Shown here: piece after piece, positions 10,198 to 18,552 of the stretch | Position numbering within the stretch: position 1 is the first letter of the stretch | Layout: every line of letters starts with the position of its first letter | Assembly (NCBI RefSeq): GCF_025961205.1 | Contig: NZ_JAOQNH010000003.1 | Span: forward strand, 1,177,501 to 1,233,756 | Reading direction: 5' to 3' | DNA from: Azospirillum fermentarium | Lineage (GTDB): Bacteria > Pseudomonadota > Alphaproteobacteria > Azospirillales > Azospirillaceae | Length of the DNA: 56,256 nt | The notes under the pieces: model-generated | What the model was told of the DNA's origin: nothing | The model's database searches: none | Seen by the model: only the letters and a program-made list of their open reading frames with translations | Program-made: the position numbers and the translations under genes

Positions 10198-13100
10198 TCA
10201 GAAGCTCGTGGGCCGCACGTCGGGGAAGCGGATGGGGAAGGCGGGAACACCCTTGGCCGGCGTCTTGCCGCCCGCCCCCGCCGTCACCCGTGCCGCCAGG
10301 AAGACCACCGTGTCGGGGGCCGCCGTGCCGGATACGGTGCGGGTGGGAACGGTGATGCGGATCACCTGCTGGCCGCGCAGCATGGGATCGAAGCTTTCGG
10401 GGTTGCGCACGCCGCGGGCCACCAGCAGGCGCAGCAGCGACCACGGCCCCTTTTCGACGATGGTGGCCTTGTCGTCGGTGACGGTGGGCGCCCCCGGACG
10501 GCCATCGGCGCGGCGGGGACGGTAGTCGGACCCCGACGCCCAGCGCAGCGAAATTTCCACCGGTTCGGAATAGGACCACACCAGCGTGCGTTCCTTGGTG
10601 TTGGATCCCGCCGCCGAGGAGCCGGAGCGCATGGACCATTCGATGATCTGGTCGCCGCCGACCTCGTTGACGCGGTTGACGCCGAACGTCAGCTCCGCCG
10701 ACAGCTTCAGGCTACCCGACCCTTCCGGTTCCACGATGTCGGCCAGGAAGGCGCGGCTGCCCTCCACCTGTTCCACGAACTGGCGCAGCGGGCTGTTGCG
10801 GCGCTTGTCGGTGGCCAGTTCCTGCTCGATGCGCGGCTTCATGTCGTCGTACAGGCGGTAGAAGCGGCGGATGTCGGCGGGATCGGCGTCGGGTGCGGTC
10901 AGCGCATCCTCGGCCCGGACGAAGGGGAAGCGCCCGGCCAGGAGCTGGCCGAAGCTGGCGCCCAGCTCCTGCATCACCGTGTGGATCTGCTGGGCCTGGA
11001 ACCGCAGGCAGCGTTCGTTCAGCCGGGAGAGCGACTGGACATGGATGCGCGAGAAGTAATCCCCGCCGCCGACCATGCCGACCCGTTCGCCCAGCACCTC
11101 GCGGCAATTGTCGCGGCCCACGGCGTTGCCGACGTAGAGCACGTATTTTTCCAGCTCCGACAGGGCGTTGTTCGGGATCTGCTGGTCGTAGCGGTCGATG
11201 GCCGCCAGGATGTCCTGCCAGTCCTGCACCGCCCGCTCGGCGCCCGGCGACCCGATGCGGTAGGGATCCTTGATGTAGTCCAGCGCCGGCTTGGCATAGG
11301 ATTTGGCCAGCACCCGCACCCGCTGGCGGGCGGACGCGATCATGGACGCCAGCTCGCCGCCGTTGGCCGCCCCGAAGGCGCGGGCCAGGGCGCCCGGCTC
11401 GCCGTCCCACCGGCCGATGTTGTCCACCAGCGGCTTGTACGGCTCTTCGGAAGCCAGGACGTCGGTGACGCGGTTCAGGATCTGCACGCTCTGGGCGTTC
11501 AGAAGCTGCTCGATGTCCAGCGTCGATCCCGGCTCGGCGATGGGGCGCACGCCGTCCATCAGTTCCTGGATGATCGGCGCCACCGTCAGGAACGACGCCA
11601 CCTGATCGGCCAGCGAGCGGTCGGTGGCAGCGGAACGGAACGTGTCCTCGTTGTTCGACACCGACACCGCGCGGGCGGTCAGCGTCATCACGTTGGACAC
11701 CATGCGCCGGCCCACCGCGATGCGCAGGGCCGAATGCAGGGGCTTGGGAAAATCGCTCAGCCGCTGCGCCACATAGGTGGAATAGTCCACCTTGTACTGC
11801 TTGGCCTGATTGAGGACGGTGGCGTCCCACATCAGATGGCTGTCGGCGCTGACCGGCTCGAACTTCGCGGTGCCCAGGTCGGCCATGAAGCCCTGCGACA
11901 GCAGCACCTCCATGGGATCCATCAGGTCGTGGAAGCGCTCGTTGAGCTGGAACGGCGCGCCGGCCTGGGTCTGCACGAACACCCGCCCGACAAACGGCAT
12001 GTCCAGGCCCAGCATCTCGTCGCGCAGGGCCATGGACCGGGTGGCGATGGTCTTGCCGATCTCCTCGAACGTGCGGCCGCTCAACAGCACCGACACGGCG
12101 ATGCGGCCCAGCAGCATGTCGATTTCCGGCGGCGACTTGGCCTCCGCCGACAGGATCCAGCGGTTGACCGGCGCGTCCGCCACCGAGCGGAGCTGCTGGT
12201 AGGAATACTGCATGTCCTGCAGATCCCTGGCGGAAATCCGGTTCGACACCGCGTTGGCGCGCAGCGTCTCAAGCTGGGCCTGCAGCCGCTTGGACCAGAA
12301 GCTCAGGCTGTTGCGCGCGAACAGGTCGTCGTACAGATCCTCGGCGTACTGCAGCGCGCCCACGCCGGCGGCGGACTGCAGCGGATCGACGTTGATCTCC
12401 TGCAGCTTCGCCATGCGGATGGCGTTGGAGCGGAAACGCTCGTTGTCCTTCAGGATCGACGGCGGGGACACGCCGAACACGTACTGGGTCAGGCTGGCCA
12501 GATCGGAGAAGGAGCCGGTGCGGCGCAGCCGCTCGTACCGGTCGAGGTTCTCGCGCAGTGCCGCCAGATGGTCGATGTAGCGCGACAGCCGCTGGTATCC
12601 GGGCAACTGCTCGATGGAGCGCGGGGCAGCGCGGGAATCCATGTTGACCGCCCCCGACCGCGGAGCATCGCCCATGCCGTTGGCCCCCAGCCCGCCCACG
12701 GCGGTGTTCAACTGCTGCAACAGGCCGCCGCGCAGCGATTTCAGCATCATGCGCTGCATGGCGATGCTGACCAGGGATTCCAGATCGCCGTCCATACGGC
12801 TGAGCAGCGAGGTGGGCAGCAGGAAGGACGAGAGATCCTCGCGCTCCACCAGCACCGCCGCCGACAGCAGCCGGGCGATGGTCGGGGGATCGGCGGCGGC
12901 TTCCGCCGACAGCCCGCCCATGCGCGCCCGCTCCTCGAACCGGATCAGGTCGCGGCGGGTTTCCTCCACCGTGGAGCCGATGACGCGCGCACGGTCGGCC
13001 AGCGCGCCGCTTTCATAGATCACCGCACCGGTCAGCAGCGCCGCCGTGCCGGCCAGGGCCGCCTGCGCCAGCCGCGTGCGCTTGGTGGACACGAACAGGG

Positions 13101-14370
13101 CGCGCGACACCGGGCGCGCCAGCCCCAGTTCCTGGAAGATCTTCTGTTCCAGCACATCGCGGACGAAGGCGACCGGCGGGGCCGACGACGACGGGCCGTT
13201 GCCGGACGGCAACGCCGTCAGGGCGCGGTAGCTGTCCACCTCGTCCGCGGCGGCGGGGGCGCTGGCACCGGTAAAATACACCCCGCGCAGCACGAACACC
13301 TCGTGATAGGCGGTGGGGGTGAAGATGCGGCCCAGAAGCTGTTCCATCGGACGGCGCAGATGCTGGAAGCTTTCCGGCAGCAGCGCCAGCCGCCCGCGCT
13401 CGTCGGCCAGGGGCTGGCTGGCGAACAGGTCGGTTTCGATGGCGGCGATGTCGGCGGCGGTCTCGTCGAAGATCTCCGCCACCCAGCGCGGGTTGTACGA
13501 CGCCTCCACCCCATAGGGGCTGGACCAGCCCAGCATCGAGGCCGACAGCTCCGCCGGCAGGGCGGCGCAGAATTCCGGGAACCCGTCCAGCGCATCGCAC
13601 TGGGTGACGATCACATAGATGGGAACGTTGATTTCCAGCGTCTTCTGCAGTTCCCACAGACGGTTGTGCAGGGTTTCCGCCTTTACCAGCAGGGCGTTGC
13701 TGCCCTCCGCCGTCTGGTCCAGCAGGTCGCGGGCCGAGATGGACAGGATCACCCCGTCCAGCGGACGCTGGGGCCGGCTGGCCTGCACCAGCTTGATGAA
13801 GCGTTTCCACAACGTGCCCTCGGGCGCGCGGCCCCCCGGCCCCAGCACCGCCCGGCCCGCGAGATCCAGCACGATGGCGGTGTCGAAGAACCACCAGCTG
13901 CACGCCGCCCCGCTCTGCGGCACCGTGCCGGGGCTGGAGAACGGGCGGTGGATGGGGGCGGAGGCGAACAGCGTGGTCTTGCCCGCCCCCTCGTCGCCCA
14001 GCGACAGGAACCACGGGATCTCGTAGCGGAAGGTGCGGCTGGGAACATGGCGCTTCAGCAGGTCGAGCACGTCGGCGAACGACCGCTCCAGCGACACCGT
14101 GGACACCCCGTCGGGCAGAACGGCGAAGCGTTCCGGTTCAGGGGCCGCGGCCGCCGCCGCCCCCTCGGCCTGGCCGACACCCGGCTGGGCGCGGAACTGG
14201 CGCGACAGCACCCGGCGGCGGATCACCGCCCCCACCGTCGTCACCAGCAGATACGCGGCGGCCAGCCCCAGGACCAGCAGGATCAGGGCCGCGATGTAGG
14301 GCCAGTAGGGCTGGATCACCGACCACGCGGAATAGAACAGCCCCCAGGGCGACATATTCAGTTGGGCCAT
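10198..14370 (-). CDS. tssM: Type VI secretion membrane complex protein TssM (IcmF)
   Basis: A 1390-residue IcmF-family inner membrane protein that spans the periplasm and contacts TssJ and TssL. There is a first membrane segment near residues 24-50, a Walker A motif GDEGAGKT at 125-132 in the cytoplasmic domain, and a further hydrophobic segment near 440-455 before a long periplasmic part. Motifs FDTAIVLDLAGR, the GVILSISARDLL segment and IYVIVTQCDAL are G-domain-like and typical. The C-terminal portion carries the beta-rich domain. I chose ATG 14370 (MAQLNMSPWG) because it places the first membrane segment near the N-terminus and overlaps tssL by 13 bp; an upstream in-frame start at 14445 would add an Arg-rich tail. 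Confidence 0.95.
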   Translation of the reverse strand: MAQLNMSPWGLFYSAWSVIQPYWPYIAALILLVLGLAAAYLLVTTVGAVIRRRVLSRQFRAQPGVGQAEGAAAAAAPEPERFAVLPDGVSTVSLERSFADVLDLLKRHVPSRTFRYEIPWFLSLGDEGAGKTTLFASAPIHRPFSSPGTVPQSGAACSWWFFDTAIVLDLAGRAVLGPGGRAPEGTLWKRFIKLVQASRPQRPLDGVILSISARDLLDQTAEGSNALLVKAETLHNRLWELQKTLEINVPIYVIVTQCDALDGFPEFCAALPAELSASMLGWSSPYGVEASYNPRWVAEIFDETAADIAAIETDLFASQPLADERGRLALLPESFQHLRRPMEQLLGRIFTPTAYHEVFVLRGVYFTGASAPAAADEVDSYRALTALPSGNGPSSSAPPVAFVRDVLEQKIFQELGLARPVSRALFVSTKRTRLAQAALAGTAALLTGAVIYESGALADRARVIGSTVEETRRDLIRFEERARMGGLSAEAAADPPTIARLLSAAVLVEREDLSSFLLPTSLLSRMDGDLESLVSIAMQRMMLKSLRGGLLQQLNTAVGGLGANGMGDAPRSGAVNMDSRAAPRSIEQLPGYQRLSRYIDHLAALRENLDRYERLRRTGSFSDLASLTQYVFGVSPPSILKDNERFRSNAIRMAKLQEINVDPLQSAAGVGALQYAEDLYDDLFARNSLSFWSKRLQAQLETLRANAVSNRISARDLQDMQYSYQQLRSVADAPVNRWILSAEAKSPPEIDMLLGRIAVSVLLSGRTFEEIGKTIATRSMALRDEMLGLDMPFVGRVFVQTQAGAPFQLNERFHDLMDPMEVLLSQGFMADLGTAKFEPVSADSHLMWDATVLNQAKQYKVDYSTYVAQRLSDFPKPLHSALRIAVGRRMVSNVMTLTARAVSVSNNEDTFRSAATDRSLADQVASFLTVAPIIQELMDGVRPIAEPGSTLDIEQLLNAQSVQILNRVTDVLASEEPYKPLVDNIGRWDGEPGALARAFGAANGGELASMIASARQRVRVLAKSYAKPALDYIKDPYRIGSPGAERAVQDWQDILAAIDRYDQQIPNNALSELEKYVLYVGNAVGRDNCREVLGERVGMVGGGDYFSRIHVQSLSRLNERCLRFQAQQIHTVMQELGASFGQLLAGRFPFVRAEDALTAPDADPADIRRFYRLYDDMKPRIEQELATDKRRNSPLRQFVEQVEGSRAFLADIVEPEGSGSLKLSAELTFGVNRVNEVGGDQIIEWSMRSGSSAAGSNTKERTLVWSYSEPVEISLRWASGSDYRPRRADGRPGAPTVTDDKATIVEKGPWSLLRLLVARGVRNPESFDPMLRGQQVIRITVPTRTVSGTAAPDTVVFLAARVTAGAGGKTPAKGVPAFPIRFPDVRPTSF

Positions 14371-15287
14371 GACGTTCCCAGATTTTCGATGGCGGCGCGC
14401 GCGGCCCCCAGATCTTCGGCGATTCCCCCGGTGTTGACCGCCCACACGATGTGGGACACCACCAGGAACAGGGCGGCCACGCCGCCGATCGCCCAGTACC
14501 AGACGCGGGTCGTGGGCAGGAATTTGGGCTTGGCGTCGCTGATCAGCCGTTCATAGGCCCGCCCGCTGGCCCGCGACGACACGGGCCGCCCCTTGGCCAG
14601 CAGCCGGTGCAGGCGCAGGCGGTATTCCGTCACCTCGCCCCGGCTGTCGTGGGCGCGGAACTTGCCCTCGAACCCCAGCCCCAGGACCGCCAGATAGACC
14701 GCGGCCAGATCGCGGCTGCCGCCGTCGGGCTGCTGGAACAGGCGGTCGATGCGCTGGAACAGCCCCTCGCCCGCCACGTAGGAGTTGAACAGGCGCTGCT
14801 CCAGCAGCACCGATTTCCATGCCTGCCGCCCCGGCCAGTCGAGGCTGAGGAACACGTCGTCCCCCAGGGCGGCCATGGCGTACTTCGCCTCGGCGAACAG
14901 GGCCGCGGCAAAGGGACCGCCGGAACGCGCCGCTTCCTGCCCCAGGGTTTCCAGCAGTTGGACCAGCCGGTCCGACAGCTCTTCGGCCAGCATGGCCGAG
15001 GACGGCCTGGCCGCGGAGAAGGCCGCGGGCGGCGGCGGGGCAACCGCCGCAACCGGCGGCCCGCCGGCCAGCGGCGGCGGGCCGGACACCGGAAACGCAC
15101 CGGCCAGCGGCGGCACGGCCGAAGGGGCCGGCGCGGCGGCCAGCGGCGCCGGGGCCGGGGCGGGCATCGACGCCGACGCCGGCATCGACGCCGACGCGAT
15201 GGCACGGGCGCGGCACGTCAGCAACTCGGCATAGAAGCGGCGAAACAACGCGGTCATCGTCGTCCGGCCGCTCAGGCTGTGTTCCAT
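14358..15287 (-). CDS. tssL: Type VI secretion membrane complex protein TssL (DotU type)
   Basis: A 309-residue DotU-family protein of the T6SS inner membrane complex. Residues 1-30 resemble the DotU start (LFRRFYAELLTCR). There is then an unusual Ala/Pro-rich insert of about 65 residues (about 30-95) before the conserved helical part with AEAKYAMAALGDDVFL, EQRLFNSYVAGEGLFQRI and LGLGFEGKFR. A single C-terminal membrane helix is seen near 262-285. No OmpA-like peptidoglycan-binding domain is attached. AAGGAG lies 8 nt before the ATG at 15285-15287. The insert is encoded partly by an 18-bp tandem repeat (15163-15198). Confidence 0.94.
   Translation of the reverse strand: MEHSLSGRTTMTALFRRFYAELLTCRARAIASASMPASASMPAPAPAPLAAAPAPSAVPPLAGAFPVSGPPPLAGGPPVAAVAPPPPAAFSAARPSSAMLAEELSDRLVQLLETLGQEAARSGGPFAAALFAEAKYAMAALGDDVFLSLDWPGRQAWKSVLLEQRLFNSYVAGEGLFQRIDRLFQQPDGGSRDLAAVYLAVLGLGFEGKFRAHDSRGEVTEYRLRLHRLLAKGRPVSSRASGRAYERLISDAKPKFLPTTRVWYWAIGGVAALFLVVSHIVWAVNTGGIAEDLGAARAAIENLGTSWPN
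15163..15198. repeat. 18-bp tandem repeat inside tssL
   Basis: Two adjacent copies, 15163-15180 and 15181-15198, differ at the last base only. They encode the repeated hexapeptide ASASMP in the low-complexity insert of TssL. Confidence 0.7.
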
Positions 15288-15320
15288 GGCTCAAAGCTCC
15301 TTGGGGCACGGGGGCCGGGG

Positions 15321-16664
15321 TCAGCCCGGCGGCACGAACAGCATGATTTCCGACGGCTGGATGGTGCGGCGCGCATCCTGCTGCACGATCATCAGCGGCT
15401 CGCCCGCGCGCACGAAGCCCTGGGCCGTGTCCAGCGCGAACAGCAGCATGCCGCGGCCCGGAACCACCTGCAGCTCGTCGTCCCGCTCGATCAGCCGGCG
15501 CGGCGCGCCCAGGATGCGGCGCGATTCCAGATCGGAGATCAGCGAGGACGACCCGATCAGGCACGAATCCAGCCAGCTCACCGTTTCGGCCTGGGTCATG
15601 CTGGCCCCGTGGCGGATGCCGATGGTCAGGCCGGGGCGCAGCCAGCGGTCGCGCAGATAAAGGCTGAACGCCGCCTGGGCCCGGTCGAACGCCACCGCCA
15701 CATAGGTTTCGCTGATGCGGTCGAGCACCGCATGCACATACCGCCCGGCGGCGTCGAACGCCGGCCACGGGTTGTCGTGGGCATAGGCCGGCAGAACCGG
15801 CGGAATCAGGCTTTCGGTCATCACCGACACCTGTCCGGCGATGCCGGACAGTTCGGTGTAGAGCACCGCCGGGTGGGTGTGGCGGGACCGGGCGGCCACC
15901 TCCAGCCGCGGCAGGGATGCCACCAGCGCCTGGATCATGGTCTGGTCCTGCTGCGACACCACCCCGCCTTCGCGCACGGCGGCCTGGATGCGTTCGGACA
16001 GCATCACCGCCTTCTGCCGCATGCGCTCGGCGATGCCCAGGCACAGCGCGCCGGGGCGCGCGGCGGGATCGTTCAGCGGCGCCGGCGGCACGAAGGCGGT
16101 GAGGGAGAAGGTCTCGTTGCGGAACTCCACCTCCGCCACCGCCAGGGTGACGAAGCGCCGCGACGGCTGGTTGGACACCAGAAGCTGGATGTTCGGCACC
16201 ATCCGCGGCACGCGCAGGCGCCCGTCGGGGGTGTGCTCGTCCACCGCCTCCGGCCCCTCGGCCGTCAGATAGCGGGCGGTGCCGCCCGCGGTCAGGGTGC
16301 CGTCGGCGGCGGCCACCGGCACCGCCAGATGGATTCGTTGCGGCTTGGCCTTGATGTCGTCCTGCGCCTGGGTCAGATCGACGCTCAGCGTCTGTTCCGG
16401 GCAGCCGTCCTGCGGGTCGGTGGAATAGGTCACCACCAGCCCGTCGGGCATCACCGCGTGCAGACGGGTAACGGTGAACAGGCCGTTGACCAGGGCGGCC
16501 TTGTCGATCTGAAGCTCGATCACGCCCCAGGCATCGGGAGCGGCAGCACCCAGCCGGGCCGACAGCAGCGCTTCGGTCCGCCGGTCCTGCTGCTGGAAAT
16601 GCTGGGGCGAGAGCATCATGCCCTCGTGCCACAGAATGGCGTGGGGGGTGGCGGGGGCGCTCAT
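15321..16664 (-). CDS. tssK: Type VI secretion baseplate adaptor TssK
   Basis: A 447-residue TssK/VasE/ImpJ protein, the trimeric adaptor that links the baseplate to TssL/TssM. The N-terminus shows the family hallmark ILWHEGMMLSPQHFQQQD; WGVIELQIDKAAL and the HAVMPDGLVVTY region follow. A mid segment PVLPAYAHDNPWPAFDAAGRY and the C-terminal LPVAFD/GEPLMIVQ-like part complete the fold. The length is usual. It lies 42 bp downstream of tssJ and 33 bp upstream of tssL on the same strand. Confidence 0.95.
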   Translation of the reverse strand: MSAPATPHAILWHEGMMLSPQHFQQQDRRTEALLSARLGAAAPDAWGVIELQIDKAALVNGLFTVTRLHAVMPDGLVVTYSTDPQDGCPEQTLSVDLTQAQDDIKAKPQRIHLAVPVAAADGTLTAGGTARYLTAEGPEAVDEHTPDGRLRVPRMVPNIQLLVSNQPSRRFVTLAVAEVEFRNETFSLTAFVPPAPLNDPAARPGALCLGIAERMRQKAVMLSERIQAAVREGGVVSQQDQTMIQALVASLPRLEVAARSRHTHPAVLYTELSGIAGQVSVMTESLIPPVLPAYAHDNPWPAFDAAGRYVHAVLDRISETYVAVAFDRAQAAFSLYLRDRWLRPGLTIGIRHGASMTQAETVSWLDSCLIGSSSLISDLESRRILGAPRRLIERDDELQVVPGRGMLLFALDTAQGFVRAGEPLMIVQQDARRTIQPSEIMLFVPPG

Positions 16665-16706
16665 GCCGGCACCCCCGGAGACGACAGAAGAACCATGACC
16701 GGCCCC

Positions 16707-17207
16707 TTACGGCGTAAGCGTTTCAACGGTGAAGGTGTCTTTGAGCAGGTGGACGACGACCGCATCGTCGGAGGCCACGCGGAAACGGTGGTCCGCCGGA
16801 GTGGTGTAGCCGGCGAACACGAAGACGGCGACCACCCGCCCGTCGAAGGGCGGCAGCTCGCGCAGGCCGATGCGCTGGCCCGGCACCACCTCCCACGACA
16901 CGATGTCGGCGCTGCGGGGATTGTCGCGCAGGATCTGGGCGCGGTTGGCGAACCAGTCCTGGGACGGCACCTTGGCCAACTGGTCGGCCAGCGCCAGATT
17001 GCCCACCCGCACCACGTCCACCGGCACCGGGCGCCGGCCGTTGGCATCCGAATCGGCCAGGAGCTGGATCTTGTCCACCTGCACCTTGGGCGGGCGCCCC
17101 AGAACCCAGTCGGCAGCCGAACACCCCTGAAGGGCCGCCACCGCCGCGACAGCCACGGCAAAGCGCCGGACGGCGGCACCCTTTTTCCCGCAAACGGCCT
17201 TGAACAT
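16707..17207 (-). CDS. tssJ: Type VI secretion lipoprotein TssJ
   Basis: A 166-residue lipoprotein. The start at ATG 17205-17207 gives a classical signal: basic N-terminus, hydrophobic stretch AVAVAAVAAL and lipobox LQGC with the lipidated Cys at 29. After this come VQVDKIQLLADSDANGR and RPVPVDVVRVGNLALADQL, which match the TssJ/VasD beta-sandwich (xNxxxGRPxPVxVRxxxL pattern). TssJ anchors the membrane complex in the outer membrane by binding the TssM periplasmic tail. An upstream in-frame start at 17294 exists but would bury the signal peptide, so it is rejected. The motif is more divergent than other Tss proteins here, hence lower confidence. Confidence 0.85.
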   Translation of the reverse strand: MFKAVCGKKGAAVRRFAVAVAAVAALQGCSAADWVLGRPPKVQVDKIQLLADSDANGRRPVPVDVVRVGNLALADQLAKVPSQDWFANRAQILRDNPRSADIVSWEVVPGQRIGLRELPPFDGRVVAVFVFAGYTTPADHRFRVASDDAVVVHLLKDTFTVETLTP

Positions 17208-17290
17208 CCAAACCCCCGCTCGTCTCACCCTCGTTTCCCCCGCACCGGCCCCGTCACGGCCGGGAACCCTCCGCGCACCGGCCATGTCCG

Positions 17291-17899
17291 TCACCCGACG
17301 GGACGCGGCACGGGCCGCCGGAACGGCTCCGGCACCCGCTCGCGGGGCACCGTCTCGTCACCGCCGCGGCCGGCCCCGGCGGGCGGGGCCGGCGCCGCCA
17401 GGGACGCATCCTGTGCGGCGGGCACGGCGGCCAGCGCCTTCGCCATCACGTCCACGGCCAGACGCTCGTACCCGGACAGGGCCGCCTGAATTTCCCCGGT
17501 CAACTGATCCATGCGGGTTCCGGTGTCGGCCTGAAGGGTGCGGATCTGAAGCCGCACGTCACCCAGTTGCCGGTCGATCCGCGCCACCGCCGTGGCCGCC
17601 GACCGCACCGCTTCCGCCAGCGCCGCCACGGCGTCGGCATCCGGCGCAGACGGCGCGGGCACAGGCACGGGCGGCGGGATGGTGGCGCACAGGGTCTCCA
17701 CCCGTGCACGCGCTTCGGCCTCGGCCGCGGCAAGCCGGCCGTTCAGCGCCGCAAATTCCGCCGCCATCAACCTTTGCATGCGGGATGCCCGGACCAGGGC
17801 CGACAGGGCACAGACCGCCGCCAAAAGGGACGCCCCCAGAACCGCGGCGATGCCCGCCGGTCCGCTCAGAAGGAGCGCCTGCAACTCCGGATCGATCAT
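17291..17899 (-). CDS. Single-pass membrane protein with coiled coil, T6SS-associated, function unknown
   Basis: A 202-residue protein with one N-terminal membrane helix (about residues 12-36, AGIAAVLGASLLAAVCALSA) followed by Ala/Glu/Arg heptad-rich helices (about 40-75 and 90-150) and a Pro-rich disordered tail. It is the first gene of the minus-strand T6SS operon, 83 bp upstream of tssJ. The architecture recalls small coiled-coil membrane proteins found beside some alphaproteobacterial T6SS loci, but I do not recognise a named family. Its position suggests a role with the membrane complex; that is an inference from context only. Confidence 0.7.
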   Translation of the reverse strand: MIDPELQALLLSGPAGIAAVLGASLLAAVCALSALVRASRMQRLMAAEFAALNGRLAAAEAEARARVETLCATIPPPVPVPAPSAPDADAVAALAEAVRSAATAVARIDRQLGDVRLQIRTLQADTGTRMDQLTGEIQAALSGYERLAVDVMAKALAAVPAAQDASLAAPAPPAGAGRGGDETVPRERVPEPFRRPVPRPVG

Positions 17900-18077
17900 G
17901 CGCAGCAGTTCCCATTCATGAATTTAGAAATCCGCGGCTTGACGGCTGCAAGGCATCCTATTGCAGTAACGCATCCGGCGTCTATCACCTTTGATTGGCG
18001 TGCGCAAGGTAAGCAATGAATGATTGATAGGTTGTTGCCTGACACGATTACAATCCGGCGATGATTGACAGAACATC

Positions 18078-18093
18078 ATCACCCCTCGTGCCA
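18078..18093 (-). promoter_or_regulatory. Candidate sigma-54 promoter for the minus-strand T6SS operon
   Basis: On the minus strand a perfect -24 element TGGCACG (18087-18093) is followed, at correct spacing, by GTGA (18079-18082) where consensus is TTGC. The -24 half is exact, the -12 half is poor (the conserved GC reads GA). It points at the gene starting at 17899, about 180 bp away. Many T6SS operons in other bacteria use sigma-54; here it is only a candidate. Confidence 0.25.
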
Positions 18094-18414
18094 ATCTTTG
18101 GCCGAATGACCGGATGGCTTGTCCCACTAATTTTTCCGATTGGAGACAAAAACCTGCTTTTCTGTTTCAGTTTGGTAACAGAGCGCCGTGACGCTATTAC
18201 AGAAAAAAGCAAATAAAACCCATCAATGCGCCGATACGTTGAGTTTGAAGCGGAACGGATCCCATCGGGAGCAAAACCCCCTTGGCGCCTCACCTCCCGT
18301 CCACAGTCTAAGGATGCTGACACATCGAAGGGAGCTTGTCATGGGAACGTTGCCCCGTCATGCTCCCCTCCACCGGCCCGTCCGTCCGCCCCGCCGCCGG
18401 CCCACCACACCTCG

Positions 18415-18456
18415 GCGTTGCATCGGGGGCGTTGCATCGGGGGCGTTGCATCGGGC
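18415..18456. repeat. Three tandem 14-bp repeats upstream of tssA
   Basis: Units GCGTTGCATCGGGG at 18415-18428, 18429-18442 and 18443-18456 (last base C in the third). They lie about 100 bp before the tssA start. Confidence 0.85.
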
Positions 18457-18506
18457 GGGCACGCGGCGGTTTGGTCCGGCCCGGCGGGAAACACGCCCCG
18501 CGCCGC

Positions 18507-18540
18507 GATGACGAACGCATCAGGATGACGAACGCATCAG
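18507..18540. repeat. Two tandem 17-bp repeats directly before tssA
   Basis: Exact copies of GATGACGAACGCATCAG at 18507-18523 and 18524-18540, ending beside the AGAAGG ribosome site (18539-18544) of tssA. They may be operator half sites or a recent replication-slippage duplication. Confidence 0.85.
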
Positions 18541-18552
18541 AAGGTATTGCGA

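Larger units (their letters stand above)
17900..18552. other. Divergent T6SS intergenic region
   Basis: Between the two divergent T6SS operons. It contains a candidate sigma-54 -24 element (18087-18093), a moderately AT-rich section (17920-18260), and two different tandem repeats just before tssA (18415-18456 and 18507-18540). No convincing gene: the ORFs that cross it have no recognisable features. Confidence 0.6.

Noticed and set aside
10117..14556. A 1479-codon plus-strand open frame over tssM
   Set aside because: It is the antisense of tssM with typical high-GC shadow composition and no recognisable motif.
17924..18323. Minus-strand ORFs in the divergent T6SS region
   Set aside because: Short, overlapping a repeat-rich promoter region, without ribosome sites or recognisable motifs.
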